In this document: positions 8,710 through 16,110 of the stretch, one piece after another
Position numbering within the stretch: the stretch's first letter is position 1
Layout of the letters: the number at the start of each line of letters is the position of its first letter
Assembly: GCA_910575445.1 (NCBI GenBank)
Contig: CAJTFW010000003.1
Span: 248,001-312,000 of the forward strand
DNA: 64,000 nt
DNA from: Lachnospiraceae bacterium
Lineage (GTDB): Bacteria > Bacillota > Clostridia > Lachnospirales > Lachnospiraceae
Direction: 5' to 3'
Notes under the pieces: model-generated
Told to the model about the DNA's origin: nothing
Database searches by the model: none
Seen by the model: only the letters and a program-made list of their open reading frames with translations
Position numbers and translations under genes: made by a program

Positions 8710-8940
8710 ATGTTTGAAAAGTTAGTAGAGATTATATGCAATTATGTAGAAGTGGACGCAGAGAATGTGAAGATGGAGTCTCGCTTTATGGAGGATTTGG
8801 GCTTTACATCCTTTGACTTTATGAGTATGTTAGGAGAGCTTGAAGACGCTTTTGATGTGGAGATTGAGCAGCAGGAGGTATCGGATATTCGGACTGTAAA
8901 AGAGGCAGTGACATATCTGGAGAGTTTGGTGGAAAAATAG
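8710..8940 (+). CDS. Acyl/peptidyl carrier protein
   Basis: A 76-residue acidic four-helix carrier protein. The phosphopantetheine Ser is in LGFTSFDFM (Ser34), a variant of the usual GxDSL, and the rest (LEDAFDVEIEQQEVSDIRTVKEAVTYLESL) is standard. The TSF variant resembles carriers of stand-alone ligase pathways more than the fatty-acid ACP. It lies between the condensation-like gene and the AMP-ligase, 11 bases before the latter, so it probably carries the activated acyl or aminoacyl group between them. No phosphopantetheinyl transferase is in the window. Confidence 0.88.
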   Translation: MFEKLVEIICNYVEVDAENVKMESRFMEDLGFTSFDFMSMLGELEDAFDVEIEQQEVSDIRTVKEAVTYLESLVEK

Positions 8941-8951
8941 GAGGTGTCATT

Positions 8952-10460
8952 ATGACATACAGTACGATTCGTGATATTTTGGTCGAAGCTGAACAAAAGT
9001 TCAATTCAAAAGATGCAATTCGGTATAAGGTGGCAAAGGATACGATTGCAGCAAAATCCTATGCAGATTTAAAGGCAGATACAGAGAGCTTTTCCTGTGT
9101 CTTAGAGGCACTTGGCGTACAGAAAGCTCATGTGGCACTGACAGGTATGACTTCTTATCCTTGGCTTGTGTCTTATTTTGGAATTGTGAACAGTGGAAAT
9201 GTTGCAGTTCCACTAGATGTCTCTCTTCCTATGGAGGAGATGTGTGAGCTGATTGACCGTTCGGATGCGGTGGCTCTTGTTGTGGATGAGATTCGCAAAG
9301 ATGTAATGTTAGCAGCAAAGCAGAAGTGTCCCAAGCTTCGCTATCTGATTTCGATGCAAAAAGAAGTAAGTGATGAAGAAGCACTTTCTTTTGGGGCTCT
9401 TCTAAAGGAGCACAAAGGAAGTTATGACTATAAGCCAAATCCAGAGGATTTAGCGACGATTATGTTTACCTCTGGTACGACAGGCAAGAGTAAGGGCGTG
9501 ATGCTGACCCATCGAAATATGGCGGAGAATGCAACTTGCTTTGATATGAAATTTCCAGAGCGGAGCGTGCTTTTGACCGTGCTTCCGATTCACCATGCCT
9601 ACTGTCTGAGTATGGATATTTTAAAGGGACTCTCTCTTGGCAGTATTATCTGCATCAACGATTCTCTGATTCGGATGGCCAAAAATATCAAGCTGTTTCA
9701 GCCCAATGTGATATTAATGGTGCCACTGATGATAGAGACAATGGCGAAAAAGCTACAAGACGTTGCAGGTCTTCCACCAGAGATTGTAAAAAGAGAAGTG
9801 TTTGGTGAACAGTTCCATACGATTTGCAGTGGTGGCGCTTATCTGCCTCCGGCGATGCTGGATTTGTTTGCGACTTATGGAATTGATATTTTACAAGGCT
9901 ATGGAATGACCGAGTGCGCACCGGTTATCAGCACTACAATGAGCTGGAATATCAAAAAAGGTTCTGTTGGACAGTTGATTCCAAATTGTGAGGCTAAAGT
10001 GGTGGACGAGGAGCTCTGGGTACGGGGCAGCAGTGTAATGCAGGGCTATTATCAGATGCCAGAGGAGACCAAGGAGACTCTTGTAGATGGATGGCTTCGC
10101 ACAGGAGATTTAGGCTATGTGGATGAAGAAGGCTTTGTCTATCTGACCGGGCGCAAGAAAAATCTGATTATCACCAAGAATGGAGAAAATGTATCACCAG
10201 AAGAACTGGAAAATCGCCTGTCAGAATCTCCACTGATACAAGAGGTATTGGTTCGTGAAAGCGAAGGCGTTATCGAAGCCGAGATTTTCCCGGATTATGA
10301 ATATATAGAGAAGAAAAATATCTTGGATATTCCGGCAGCGCTTCAGGAGTTGATTGACAACTGGAATAAACAAGCACCAGCTTATAAAAAAATCTATCGC
10401 CTAAAAGTCCGCGAGACCGAATTCGCAAAGACACCGTCGAAGAAGATTAAGAGATATTAA
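8952..10460 (+). CDS. AMP-dependent acyl ligase (fatty-acyl-CoA/ACP synthetase-like)
   Basis: A 502-residue ANL-superfamily enzyme. The ATP loop is MFTSGTTGKSKG (about residues 171-182), followed by GYGMTECAP, DGWLRTGDLG and the hinge/A10 region GRKKNLIITKNGENVSPEELE with a C-terminal catalytic Lys in TPSKKIKR. It should adenylate a carboxylic acid and load it on CoA or on the carrier protein encoded just upstream. AGGAGG precedes ATG 8952. It is the last gene of the operon; a strong terminator follows. The acid cannot be predicted by eye. Confidence 0.85.
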   Translation: MTYSTIRDILVEAEQKFNSKDAIRYKVAKDTIAAKSYADLKADTESFSCVLEALGVQKAHVALTGMTSYPWLVSYFGIVNSGNVAVPLDVSLPMEEMCELIDRSDAVALVVDEIRKDVMLAAKQKCPKLRYLISMQKEVSDEEALSFGALLKEHKGSYDYKPNPEDLATIMFTSGTTGKSKGVMLTHRNMAENATCFDMKFPERSVLLTVLPIHHAYCLSMDILKGLSLGSIICINDSLIRMAKNIKLFQPNVILMVPLMIETMAKKLQDVAGLPPEIVKREVFGEQFHTICSGGAYLPPAMLDLFATYGIDILQGYGMTECAPVISTTMSWNIKKGSVGQLIPNCEAKVVDEELWVRGSSVMQGYYQMPEETKETLVDGWLRTGDLGYVDEEGFVYLTGRKKNLIITKNGENVSPEELENRLSESPLIQEVLVRESEGVIEAEIFPDYEYIEKKNILDIPAALQELIDNWNKQAPAYKKIYRLKVRETEFAKTPSKKIKRY

Positions 10461-10461
10461 G

Positions 10462-10512
10462 AAAAAAGAGACTTACGTTTCCTTATATGAGGAGAATGGG
10501 AGTCTCTTTTTT
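10462..10512 (+). terminator. Terminator of the TetR-controlled operon
   Basis: Perfect 12-base arms AAAAAAGAGACT (10462-10473) and its complement (10501-10512), ending in a run of six T. The A and T runs mean that it could act in both directions. Confidence 0.85.
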
Positions 10513-10607
10513 ATATCTTAAGACAGCTGTTTCCTATTATATCATAAAGAACAAAAATTTTTATAAAAAAATCTATATTATGACTGGAAAATTTGGTGAA
10601 TATGTAT

Positions 10608-10627
10608 TATACTTAGTACGGTACTAA
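10608..10627 (+). promoter_or_regulatory. Candidate promoter and palindromic operator before rnfC2
   Basis: TATACT (10608-10613) is a possible -10 with no clear -35. A perfect palindrome TTAGTAC-G-GTACTAA (10613-10627) begins at its last base and would cover the transcription start, a classic repressor position. The protein that binds it is not known. Confidence 0.5.
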
Positions 10628-10744
10628 ATACAAAGCTGACGTATTTGTTAATTGTTATTTTTTCCACAAAGTGCAGAGGTGGAAAACATACAAAAACAGA
10701 GAAGGTTTAGCTTTGTAAATCAATTAGATAAGGAAGGTGAGCAA

Positions 10745-12706
10745 TTGGAAAACTATACTAAGTATAAGTTGAAAAGTAATGATGAGCTGGTGTCTTTATT
10801 GGCCGATAAGGATAATCTGTTTATCGTTGCCTGCAACAAGTGCTTCAAGGAATTTGAAACCATTGACGAACCAGAGTGCGCAGAGCTTGAGAAAATTGTT
10901 GCCGCTGAGGGCAAGAAAGTAACAGGCAGTGCAAGGGTTGACTTTTTGTGCAACAAGACTCAGACGGAGAAGAAGCTTCAGGATATGATTCCAGAAGGAA
11001 CCGAGCATGTTCTCGTTATCTCCTGTGGTCTTGGAATCCAGACTATCGCAGATCTGGCAGACAAACCAGTATATGCAGCTAGTAATTCTCTGAATTATAC
11101 CGGACATCATGGTATGGCTCTGACAAAGAAAAGCTGTGATGCATGTGCACAGTGCTATCTGAACGTGACCGGCGGTATCTGCCCAATCGTTGACTGCTCG
11201 AAGAGTCTTGTCAACGGACAGTGCGGAGGCGCTAAGAACGGCAAATGTGAAGTAGACCCGAACAAAGATTGTGCTTGGGAGAAGATATATAAGAGACTCG
11301 AAAAACAGGGTCGTCTTTCCGAGTTTTTAGATCAGCCTGTACAGCTTCGGGATTACTCGAAGGTTGATTTCAAGTTTGTAAATGACTATGTAAAATCAAT
11401 CCGCGAGAACAGGCTTGAGGGTTATTATGGTGGTGTTCATCCTTCAGAGCGTAAAGAATTTACAGAACATATTGCATTACAGAAGTTCCCAGACCCAGAG
11501 ACCGTAGTCATTCCTCTGTCCATGCATGCAGGCGCTCCGGCGAATCCTGTAGTGCAGGTTGGTGACACTGTGAAGGTTGGTCAGGTGATTGGTGAATCAG
11601 CTGGCTTTATCAGTGCTCCGGTTCATTCAAGTGTCAGCGGAACAGTTACTGCAATTGAAGAACATGGGCATGCCACAAGAGGCCGGTGTATGTCTGTTGT
11701 TATCAAATCAGATGGAAAAAATACTCTGCACGAATCTATCAAACCGAATAAAGACCTTGACAGCCTTACCCCAGATGAGATTATCGAGATTGTCCGTGCA
11801 AGCGGAATCGTTGGTATGGGTGGCGCTGGCTTCCCAACCTCTGTGAAGCTAAAACCAAATAAACCAATCGACGCTGTCTTGTTAAATGGTTGTGAGTGTG
11901 AACCGCTTCTGACTGCGGACCACAGAGTGCTCTTAGAGTTTGCAGATGATGTTGTCTTTGGCTTAAAAGCGATTGTCAAGACCGTGGATGCCAAAAAAGG
12001 TATCATCGTAATTGAGGACAATAAGCCAGATGCGATTGAGCTGTTAAAAGCAAAGACCGCAGATTGTGAGAACTTAGAAGTCGTTGTGGCAAAGACCAAA
12101 TACCCACAGGGCGCTGAGAAGATGTTAATTAAGCGCGTGATGGGAAGACAGGTACCACGCGGAGGACTGCCAGCAGATGTTGGTGCGGTAGTAAGTAATA
12201 TCAGTACCACAAAGGCAATCTCAGATGCGATTCAGAAGGGTATGCCACTGATTGAACGTATAGTGACTGTAACAGGCGAGAAGCTTAAGAAACCGGGCAA
12301 TTATATCGTGAAGATTGGTACAAACACCAAAGACCTGATTGATTACTGCGGCGGTATCACAGGTGATGACGTCACGATTAAGGCTGGTGGACCGATGATG
12401 GGCTTTGTTCTTTCAGATACCAATGTACCGATTATGAAAGGCTCTAACGGTATTATTGTCGTTGATACAGACCATACAGTAGAGCAGCCATGTATTAAGT
12501 GTGGTCGTTGTATGGATGTCTGTCCTATGGAACTTTCTCCTCTGTATTTTGCAAAATTTGCGGATGAGAAGGATTGGCAGGGCATGAAAGATAAGAATGT
12601 TATGGATTGTATCGAGTGCAGATGCTGTGAATATATCTGTTCCTCCAAGATTCCATTAGTCACCAAGATTAAAGCCGGCAAAACAGCAGTAAGGGAGATG
12701 AAGTGA
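10745..12706 (+). CDS. rnfC2: MetV-RnfC fusion, electron-input subunit of methylene-THF reductase (RnfC2)
   Basis: A 653-residue protein in two parts. Residues 1 to about 215 are a MetV-like Cys-rich domain with SCGLGIQTIADL, CAQCYLNVTGGICPI and NGQCGGAKNGKCEVDPN; the rest is RnfC-like, with a GMGGAGFPTSVK flavin/NADH-site loop, LLNGCECEP, and two ferredoxin motifs near the end (CIKCGRCMDVCP, CIECRCCEYIC). RnfC2 with MetV and MetF forms the NADH-linked methylene-THF reductase of Acetobacterium-type acetogens. TTG 10745 is chosen because AAGGAAGGTGA lies immediately upstream; the longer frame from 10652 has no ribosome site. metV starts two bases after the stop. Confidence 0.85.
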   Translation: MENYTKYKLKSNDELVSLLADKDNLFIVACNKCFKEFETIDEPECAELEKIVAAEGKKVTGSARVDFLCNKTQTEKKLQDMIPEGTEHVLVISCGLGIQTIADLADKPVYAASNSLNYTGHHGMALTKKSCDACAQCYLNVTGGICPIVDCSKSLVNGQCGGAKNGKCEVDPNKDCAWEKIYKRLEKQGRLSEFLDQPVQLRDYSKVDFKFVNDYVKSIRENRLEGYYGGVHPSERKEFTEHIALQKFPDPETVVIPLSMHAGAPANPVVQVGDTVKVGQVIGESAGFISAPVHSSVSGTVTAIEEHGHATRGRCMSVVIKSDGKNTLHESIKPNKDLDSLTPDEIIEIVRASGIVGMGGAGFPTSVKLKPNKPIDAVLLNGCECEPLLTADHRVLLEFADDVVFGLKAIVKTVDAKKGIIVIEDNKPDAIELLKAKTADCENLEVVVAKTKYPQGAEKMLIKRVMGRQVPRGGLPADVGAVVSNISTTKAISDAIQKGMPLIERIVTVTGEKLKKPGNYIVKIGTNTKDLIDYCGGITGDDVTIKAGGPMMGFVLSDTNVPIMKGSNGIIVVDTDHTVEQPCIKCGRCMDVCPMELSPLYFAKFADEKDWQGMKDKNVMDCIECRCCEYICSSKIPLVTKIKAGKTAVREMK

Positions 12707-12707
12707 T

Positions 12708-13325
12708 ATGTTAATTACCCAATTAAAAGCAAAGGAAACTATCGTATCACTGGTGGAAGGAAAGAAGATTTTCATCATTAACTGCCAGGGATGCAAGGAA
12801 GTTCATTTCCCGGAAGAAGAAGCTAAAGAGCTTCAGAAGGAACTTGCTGCAGACGGGAAAGTGACTGGAAGTATTACAACCGATTACATATGCAATCCAG
12901 AGAATATGAAACTGCGCCTTGAGAAGCATATGAGTGAGATTAAGGCAGCAGATATGGTACTTGTATTTTCCTGTGGTGTAGGTGTACAGACCATTGCTGA
13001 GTATCTAGATGACAAGATGGTATGCGCAGCTTGTGATTCTTGTCGTCTGCCAGGCTTCCAGGGAGTAACGCCGATTGAGTATGATTGCGGTCAGTGTGGT
13101 GAGTGCTACCTGAACCTGACCGGAGGCATCTGTCCGATTACGGCTTGCTCTAAGAGCCTTTTAAATGGCCAGTGTGGCGGTGCAAAGAACGGCAAGTGTG
13201 AAGTAGACCCCAATATGGAGTGTGGATGGGAGCGTATCTACAGACGGCTTGAGAAAGTCGGACGTCTTGACGCTTTAAAATGTCCAGTTCAGGTGCGTAA
13301 TTACGCAACTGATGATGAAGTCTAA
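12708..13325 (+). CDS. metV: MetV, methylene-THF reductase C-terminal catalytic subunit partner
   Basis: A 205-residue Cys-rich protein of the MTHFR C-terminal family (MetV). It shares blocks with the N-terminal part of the upstream RnfC2 fusion: SCGVGVQTIAEY, CGECYLNLTGGICPITAC, NGQCGGAKNGKCEVDPN, RRLEKVGRLD. By family it binds an iron-sulfur cluster and passes electrons to the flavin of MetF. The ATG follows the rnfC2 stop by one base, with GGAGA upstream inside rnfC2, so the two are coupled. metF follows 43 bases later. Confidence 0.9.
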   Translation: MLITQLKAKETIVSLVEGKKIFIINCQGCKEVHFPEEEAKELQKELAADGKVTGSITTDYICNPENMKLRLEKHMSEIKAADMVLVFSCGVGVQTIAEYLDDKMVCAACDSCRLPGFQGVTPIEYDCGQCGECYLNLTGGICPITACSKSLLNGQCGGAKNGKCEVDPNMECGWERIYRRLEKVGRLDALKCPVQVRNYATDDEV

Positions 13326-13368
13326 GTAAGGAAACTGTTAAAATTTATAAGATTAGGAGCAATGTATA

Positions 13369-14247
13369 ATGAAAATTACTGAGTTATTTGAACGTGGTGA
13401 ATTTGTAGTTTCTGCGGAAGTAGGTCCGCCCAAAGGAATTCATATTGAACATTTACTGGAGGAAGCGAAGACTTACTTAAGCGGTATTACGGCGGTGAAC
13501 GTGACAGATAATCAGTCCTCCGTTATGCGTCTTGGTTCTCTTGCAACTTGCAAGGCTCTAAAGGACGAAGGGCTTTTGCCAATCTACCAGTTGACTTGCC
13601 GCGACAGAAACCGTATTGCACTGCAGTCTGACCTTTTGAGCGCAGCGATGTTAGGGATTGAGAACCTGTTGGTTTTGACAGGAGACCATATTAAGCTGGG
13701 CGATCACAAAGGAGCAAAGCCAGTCTTTGACCTTGATTCGGTATCCTTACTTCATACCGTATGTAAGTTAGAGGCTGGAGAAGACCTTGGCGGCAACAAG
13801 TTAGTTGGAGAGCCTCCAAAATTTGCCAAAGGTGCAGTAGTATCTCCATGTAGTGATTCTCTTGATTCACAGCTTGCAAAGATGGAGAGAAAGGTTCGTG
13901 CAGGCGCAGAGTATTTCCAGACACAGGCAGTCTATGAGCCAGAGAAATTTATCAAATTCATGGAGAAAGCAAAACAGTTTGGCAAACCGGTTCAGCTTGG
14001 AATCGTAATTCCAAAATCTGCTGGTATGGCTAAATACATGAATGATAACGTAGCTGGTATCCATGTTCCGCAGGAGATGATTGACGAGTTAAAGGCGGAC
14101 AAGGAAAAGACCAAAGCTGGTATTACAGGTGTAGAGATTGCTGCACGTATTATCAAAGAATGTAAGCCATATTGCCAGGGCGTACATATTATGGCACTTG
14201 GTTGGGAATCCAAAGTACCAGACCTTCTAAAACAGGCTGGAATTTAA
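13369..14247 (+). CDS. metF: Methylenetetrahydrofolate reductase, MetF
   Basis: A 292-residue flavoprotein with the TIM-barrel MTHFR pattern: SAEVGPPKG with the active-site Glu, VTDNQSS, YQLTCRDRNRIALQSDLL, LVLTGDHIKLGDH, QTQAVYEPEKF and HIMALGWE. It reduces methylene-THF to methyl-THF, the last folate step of the methyl branch. With RnfC2 and MetV encoded directly upstream it forms an electron-fed complex. A clean terminator follows, so rnfC2-metV-metF is one transcription unit separate from the CODH/ACS block. Confidence 0.95.
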   Translation: MKITELFERGEFVVSAEVGPPKGIHIEHLLEEAKTYLSGITAVNVTDNQSSVMRLGSLATCKALKDEGLLPIYQLTCRDRNRIALQSDLLSAAMLGIENLLVLTGDHIKLGDHKGAKPVFDLDSVSLLHTVCKLEAGEDLGGNKLVGEPPKFAKGAVVSPCSDSLDSQLAKMERKVRAGAEYFQTQAVYEPEKFIKFMEKAKQFGKPVQLGIVIPKSAGMAKYMNDNVAGIHVPQEMIDELKADKEKTKAGITGVEIAARIIKECKPYCQGVHIMALGWESKVPDLLKQAGI

Positions 14248-14268
14248 TCCTTTGATTCTGTAACTTTC

Positions 14269-14308
14269 AATGGCCGAAAGCTGTCTATATGCTTTCGGCC
14301 ATTGCTTT
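14269..14308 (+). terminator. Terminator after metF
   Basis: Perfect 13-base arms AATGGCCGAAAGC (14269-14281) and GCTTTCGGCCATT (14291-14303) with a 9-base loop, then a short T-run. It separates the reductase operon from the CODH/ACS operon. Confidence 0.85.
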
Positions 14309-14372
14309 TTCAGGGTTTTTAGACTGTAGAAAGGAATTTCCATATTTTTGTGGAAAATATACAGAAATTCAC

Positions 14373-14401
14373 TTGCTAAATATCCCCCCATGGGGTATAA
14401 T
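14373..14401 (+). promoter_or_regulatory. Promoter with CsoR/RcnR-like G-tract operator
   Basis: TTGCTA (14373-14378), 17 bases, TATAAT (14396-14401) is a near-ideal promoter. The spacer holds TATCCCCCCATGGGGTATA (14381-14399), with the palindrome CCCCATGGGG at 14386-14395. C/G-tract dyads flanked by TA are typical binding sites of the CsoR/RcnR/InrS metal-sensor family. It drives a His-rich protein, CooT, CooC and CODH, all linked to nickel, so a nickel-responsive repressor is the obvious candidate; no such regulator gene lies in the window. Confidence 0.7.
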
Positions 14402-14475
14402 GTTAATAAACAATGTCAAAAAAATAACAGAGAGAGCATCTTTTTGTGTTTTTTTGATAAAAAGGAGGGAAGTAG

Positions 14476-14871
14476 ATGCACGTAACCAATGAAGAGCATA
14501 CGCACTGTGGATGCGGGTGTGGCGGGTCTGAGCACACGCATGAGCATACACATGGTGATACGACTCATACGCATACGCACACACATGAAACGGGTCATGA
14601 ACATGAGCACAATCATGAGCACTGTGGCGGATGCGACGGTCATACACATGAGCACTGCGGTCATGACCATGGCGACCATCCAAAGGATGAGGACACTGCG
14701 GTATTGGCATATATGCTAGACCACAATAAGCACCATGCACAGGAGCTTGCTGTCATTGCTAAGCACTTGAGAGAGCAAGGCAAAGAAGAAGCCGCTGCTC
14801 AGATTGAAAAGGGCGTGGAGGATTTTGAAAAAGGCAATATGAGATTATCCATCGCGCTTTCCCTATTGTAA
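14476..14871 (+). CDS. Histidine-rich nickel-binding protein, CooJ-like role
   Basis: A 131-residue protein with 26 His, 22 of them in the first 68 residues, arranged as HTH and HEH repeats, and six Cys (11, 13, 15, 50, 53, 61) in CGCGC and CGGC clusters. The C-terminal half (about 75-131) is an ordinary helical domain (ELAVIAKHLREQGKEEAAAQIEKGVEDFEKG). CooJ of Rhodospirillum rubrum is a His-rich nickel chaperone for CODH, and position here, first in an operon with cooT, cooC and acsA, suggests the same job by analogy rather than by clear homology. AGGAGG lies before ATG 14476. Zinc binding is an alternative. Confidence 0.8.
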   Translation: MHVTNEEHTHCGCGCGGSEHTHEHTHGDTTHTHTHTHETGHEHEHNHEHCGGCDGHTHEHCGHDHGDHPKDEDTAVLAYMLDHNKHHAQELAVIAKHLREQGKEEAAAQIEKGVEDFEKGNMRLSIALSLL

Positions 14872-14879
14872 TAGAATGG

Positions 14880-14897
14880 CATCCGCTTTAGCGGATG
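14880..14897 (+). other. Intercistronic hairpin without T-run
   Basis: Perfect 7-base arms CATCCGC and GCGGATG around a TTTA loop. No T-run follows, so it is more likely an mRNA stability or processing element than a terminator. Confidence 0.5.
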
Positions 14898-14923
14898 TAA
14901 CTTGAATTAGGAGGTAAGAGCCA

Positions 14924-15118
14924 ATGTGTCTTGCAACAGTTTATGGTAAGAAGCAAGAGAGCGAGAGCATCCTGATTAAAAATGCGAGCCGCCTTGATGT
15001 GGAAGGGAATGTTATTCGTATCCGCGATATCATGGGCGGCGAGATTACGGTGGAGGGAACAATATCCATGGTGGATCTTGCGAACTCAGTTGTGAAAATC
15101 AACTGCATAGAGGACTAG
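14924..15118 (+). CDS. cooT: CooT-family nickel-binding protein
   Basis: A 64-residue protein beginning MCLATVY, with the conserved Cys2 that is the nickel ligand in CooT, followed by a small beta-barrel (RLDVEGNVIRIRDIMGGEITVEGTI). CooT is one of the accessory proteins that help deliver nickel to the C-cluster of CODH. GGAGG precedes ATG 14924. It stands between the His-rich protein and cooC, giving a nickel storage, carrier and insertion set directly upstream of CODH. Confidence 0.88.
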   Translation: MCLATVYGKKQESESILIKNASRLDVEGNVIRIRDIMGGEITVEGTISMVDLANSVVKINCIED

Positions 15119-15159
15119 GTTTCAATTGCAAATTTGATATAGATTGGAGGTAGAAAACG

Positions 15160-15258
15160 GTGTGGCTGACAGAAGCAATGAAACAATGCATGCTTGTTTC
15201 TTTGGAAGATAGGCTTCAAAGAGGCTGGTATCGGGTACACGACCACCCAGAGCGCTAA
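15160..15258 (+). CDS. Possible 32-residue ORF between cooT and cooC
   Basis: GTG 15160 follows GGAGG (15146-15150) by 9 bases and opens a 32-codon frame ending TAA at 15258 (start VWLTEAMKQCML, end RVHDHPER). A second GTG at 15162 in another frame gives only 16 codons. I recognise neither. It may be a small peptide, a leader, or the decayed remnant of a gene. Confidence 0.25.
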   Translation: MWLTEAMKQCMLVSLEDRLQRGWYRVHDHPER

Positions 15259-15312
15259 AGGATGTGTACTCTTGTATAGTTAAAAGATTATAAGAATGTA
15301 GGAGATGACAAT

Positions 15313-16083
15313 ATGCCGCAGACGATAGCAGTGGCAGGCAAGGGCGGCGTGGGTAAGACCACTCTGACCGGCATGCTGATTCAATATTTAGCAGATAAAA
15401 AGAAAGGACCAATTCTAGCGGTTGACGCGGATGCCAATTCGAATCTGAATGAGGTTCTTGGCGTAGAAGTGGATATGACACTAGGGGATATCCGCGAGGA
15501 GATCGCCAAGGCAGAGATGGCAAGCGTAAGCCCTATTCCTCCAGGAATGTCCAAGCAGGATTATGCAGAGTTTAAATTTGATTCTTCCCTAGTAGAAGAA
15601 GATGACTATGACCTGTTGGTGATGGGACATACACAGGGAAAAGGCTGTTATTGCTTTGTCAATGGGTTGTTGTCGACTCAAGTTGCCAGACGTGCACAAC
15701 ACTACAATTATATCGTTGTCGACAATGAGGCAGGTATGGAGCATATCAGCCGAGGAATTCTTCCAAATGTAGACGTTGTGATTCTGGTGAGCGACTGTTC
15801 CCGTCGAGGAGTGCAGGCCGTAGGCAGAATTGCCCGCCTGATTCCAGAATGTGGGTTGAAGCCGAAAAAAGTCGGCTTGATTGTGAACCGTGCACCAGGG
15901 GGTGTCCTGAATGAAGGCATTCAGGAAGAGGTTCAGAAACAGGAACTGACACTTCTTGGGGTAATACCTCAAGATGATGGTGTATATGAGTTTGACAGTG
16001 CCGGTACTCCAACGACCGAGCTACCGTCAGACAATCCTGTAAGACAGGCATTATACAAGATTATTGACAGTCTGGAACTATAA
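15313..16083 (+). CDS. cooC: CooC-type nickel-insertion ATPase (first copy)
   Basis: A 256-residue MinD/SIMIBI-class ATPase. The deviant Walker A AGKGGVGKTT is at residues 8-17, VDADANSNL follows at about 44, the Cys pair region is GKGCYCFVNG (about 115), and VVDNEAGMEH is the switch segment. CooC dimers use ATP to insert nickel into the C-cluster of carbon monoxide dehydrogenase; the Cys pair is the dimer metal site. ATG 15313 follows AGGAGATGAC. It is directly upstream of acsA. A second paralogue lies after acsA, so one may serve CODH and the other acetyl-CoA synthase. Confidence 0.92.
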   Translation: MPQTIAVAGKGGVGKTTLTGMLIQYLADKKKGPILAVDADANSNLNEVLGVEVDMTLGDIREEIAKAEMASVSPIPPGMSKQDYAEFKFDSSLVEEDDYDLLVMGHTQGKGCYCFVNGLLSTQVARRAQHYNYIVVDNEAGMEHISRGILPNVDVVILVSDCSRRGVQAVGRIARLIPECGLKPKKVGLIVNRAPGGVLNEGIQEEVQKQELTLLGVIPQDDGVYEFDSAGTPTTELPSDNPVRQALYKIIDSLEL

Positions 16084-16110
16084 TCCAGGACTGCAAAAAA
16101 GGAGATTTAT

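Noticed and set aside
11623-12210. Minus-strand open frame of 195 codons inside rnfC2
   Set aside because: It has no ribosome site and lies opposite a well-supported gene; codon pattern is a shadow of the plus-strand frame.
14369-14740. Minus-strand His/Arg-rich open frame
   Set aside because: It is the antisense of the histidine-rich repeat, where repeated CAT/CAC codons open all frames.
15122-15523. Minus-strand frame of 133 codons over the start of cooC
   Set aside because: Opposite to a clear CooC start with Walker A; no independent signals.
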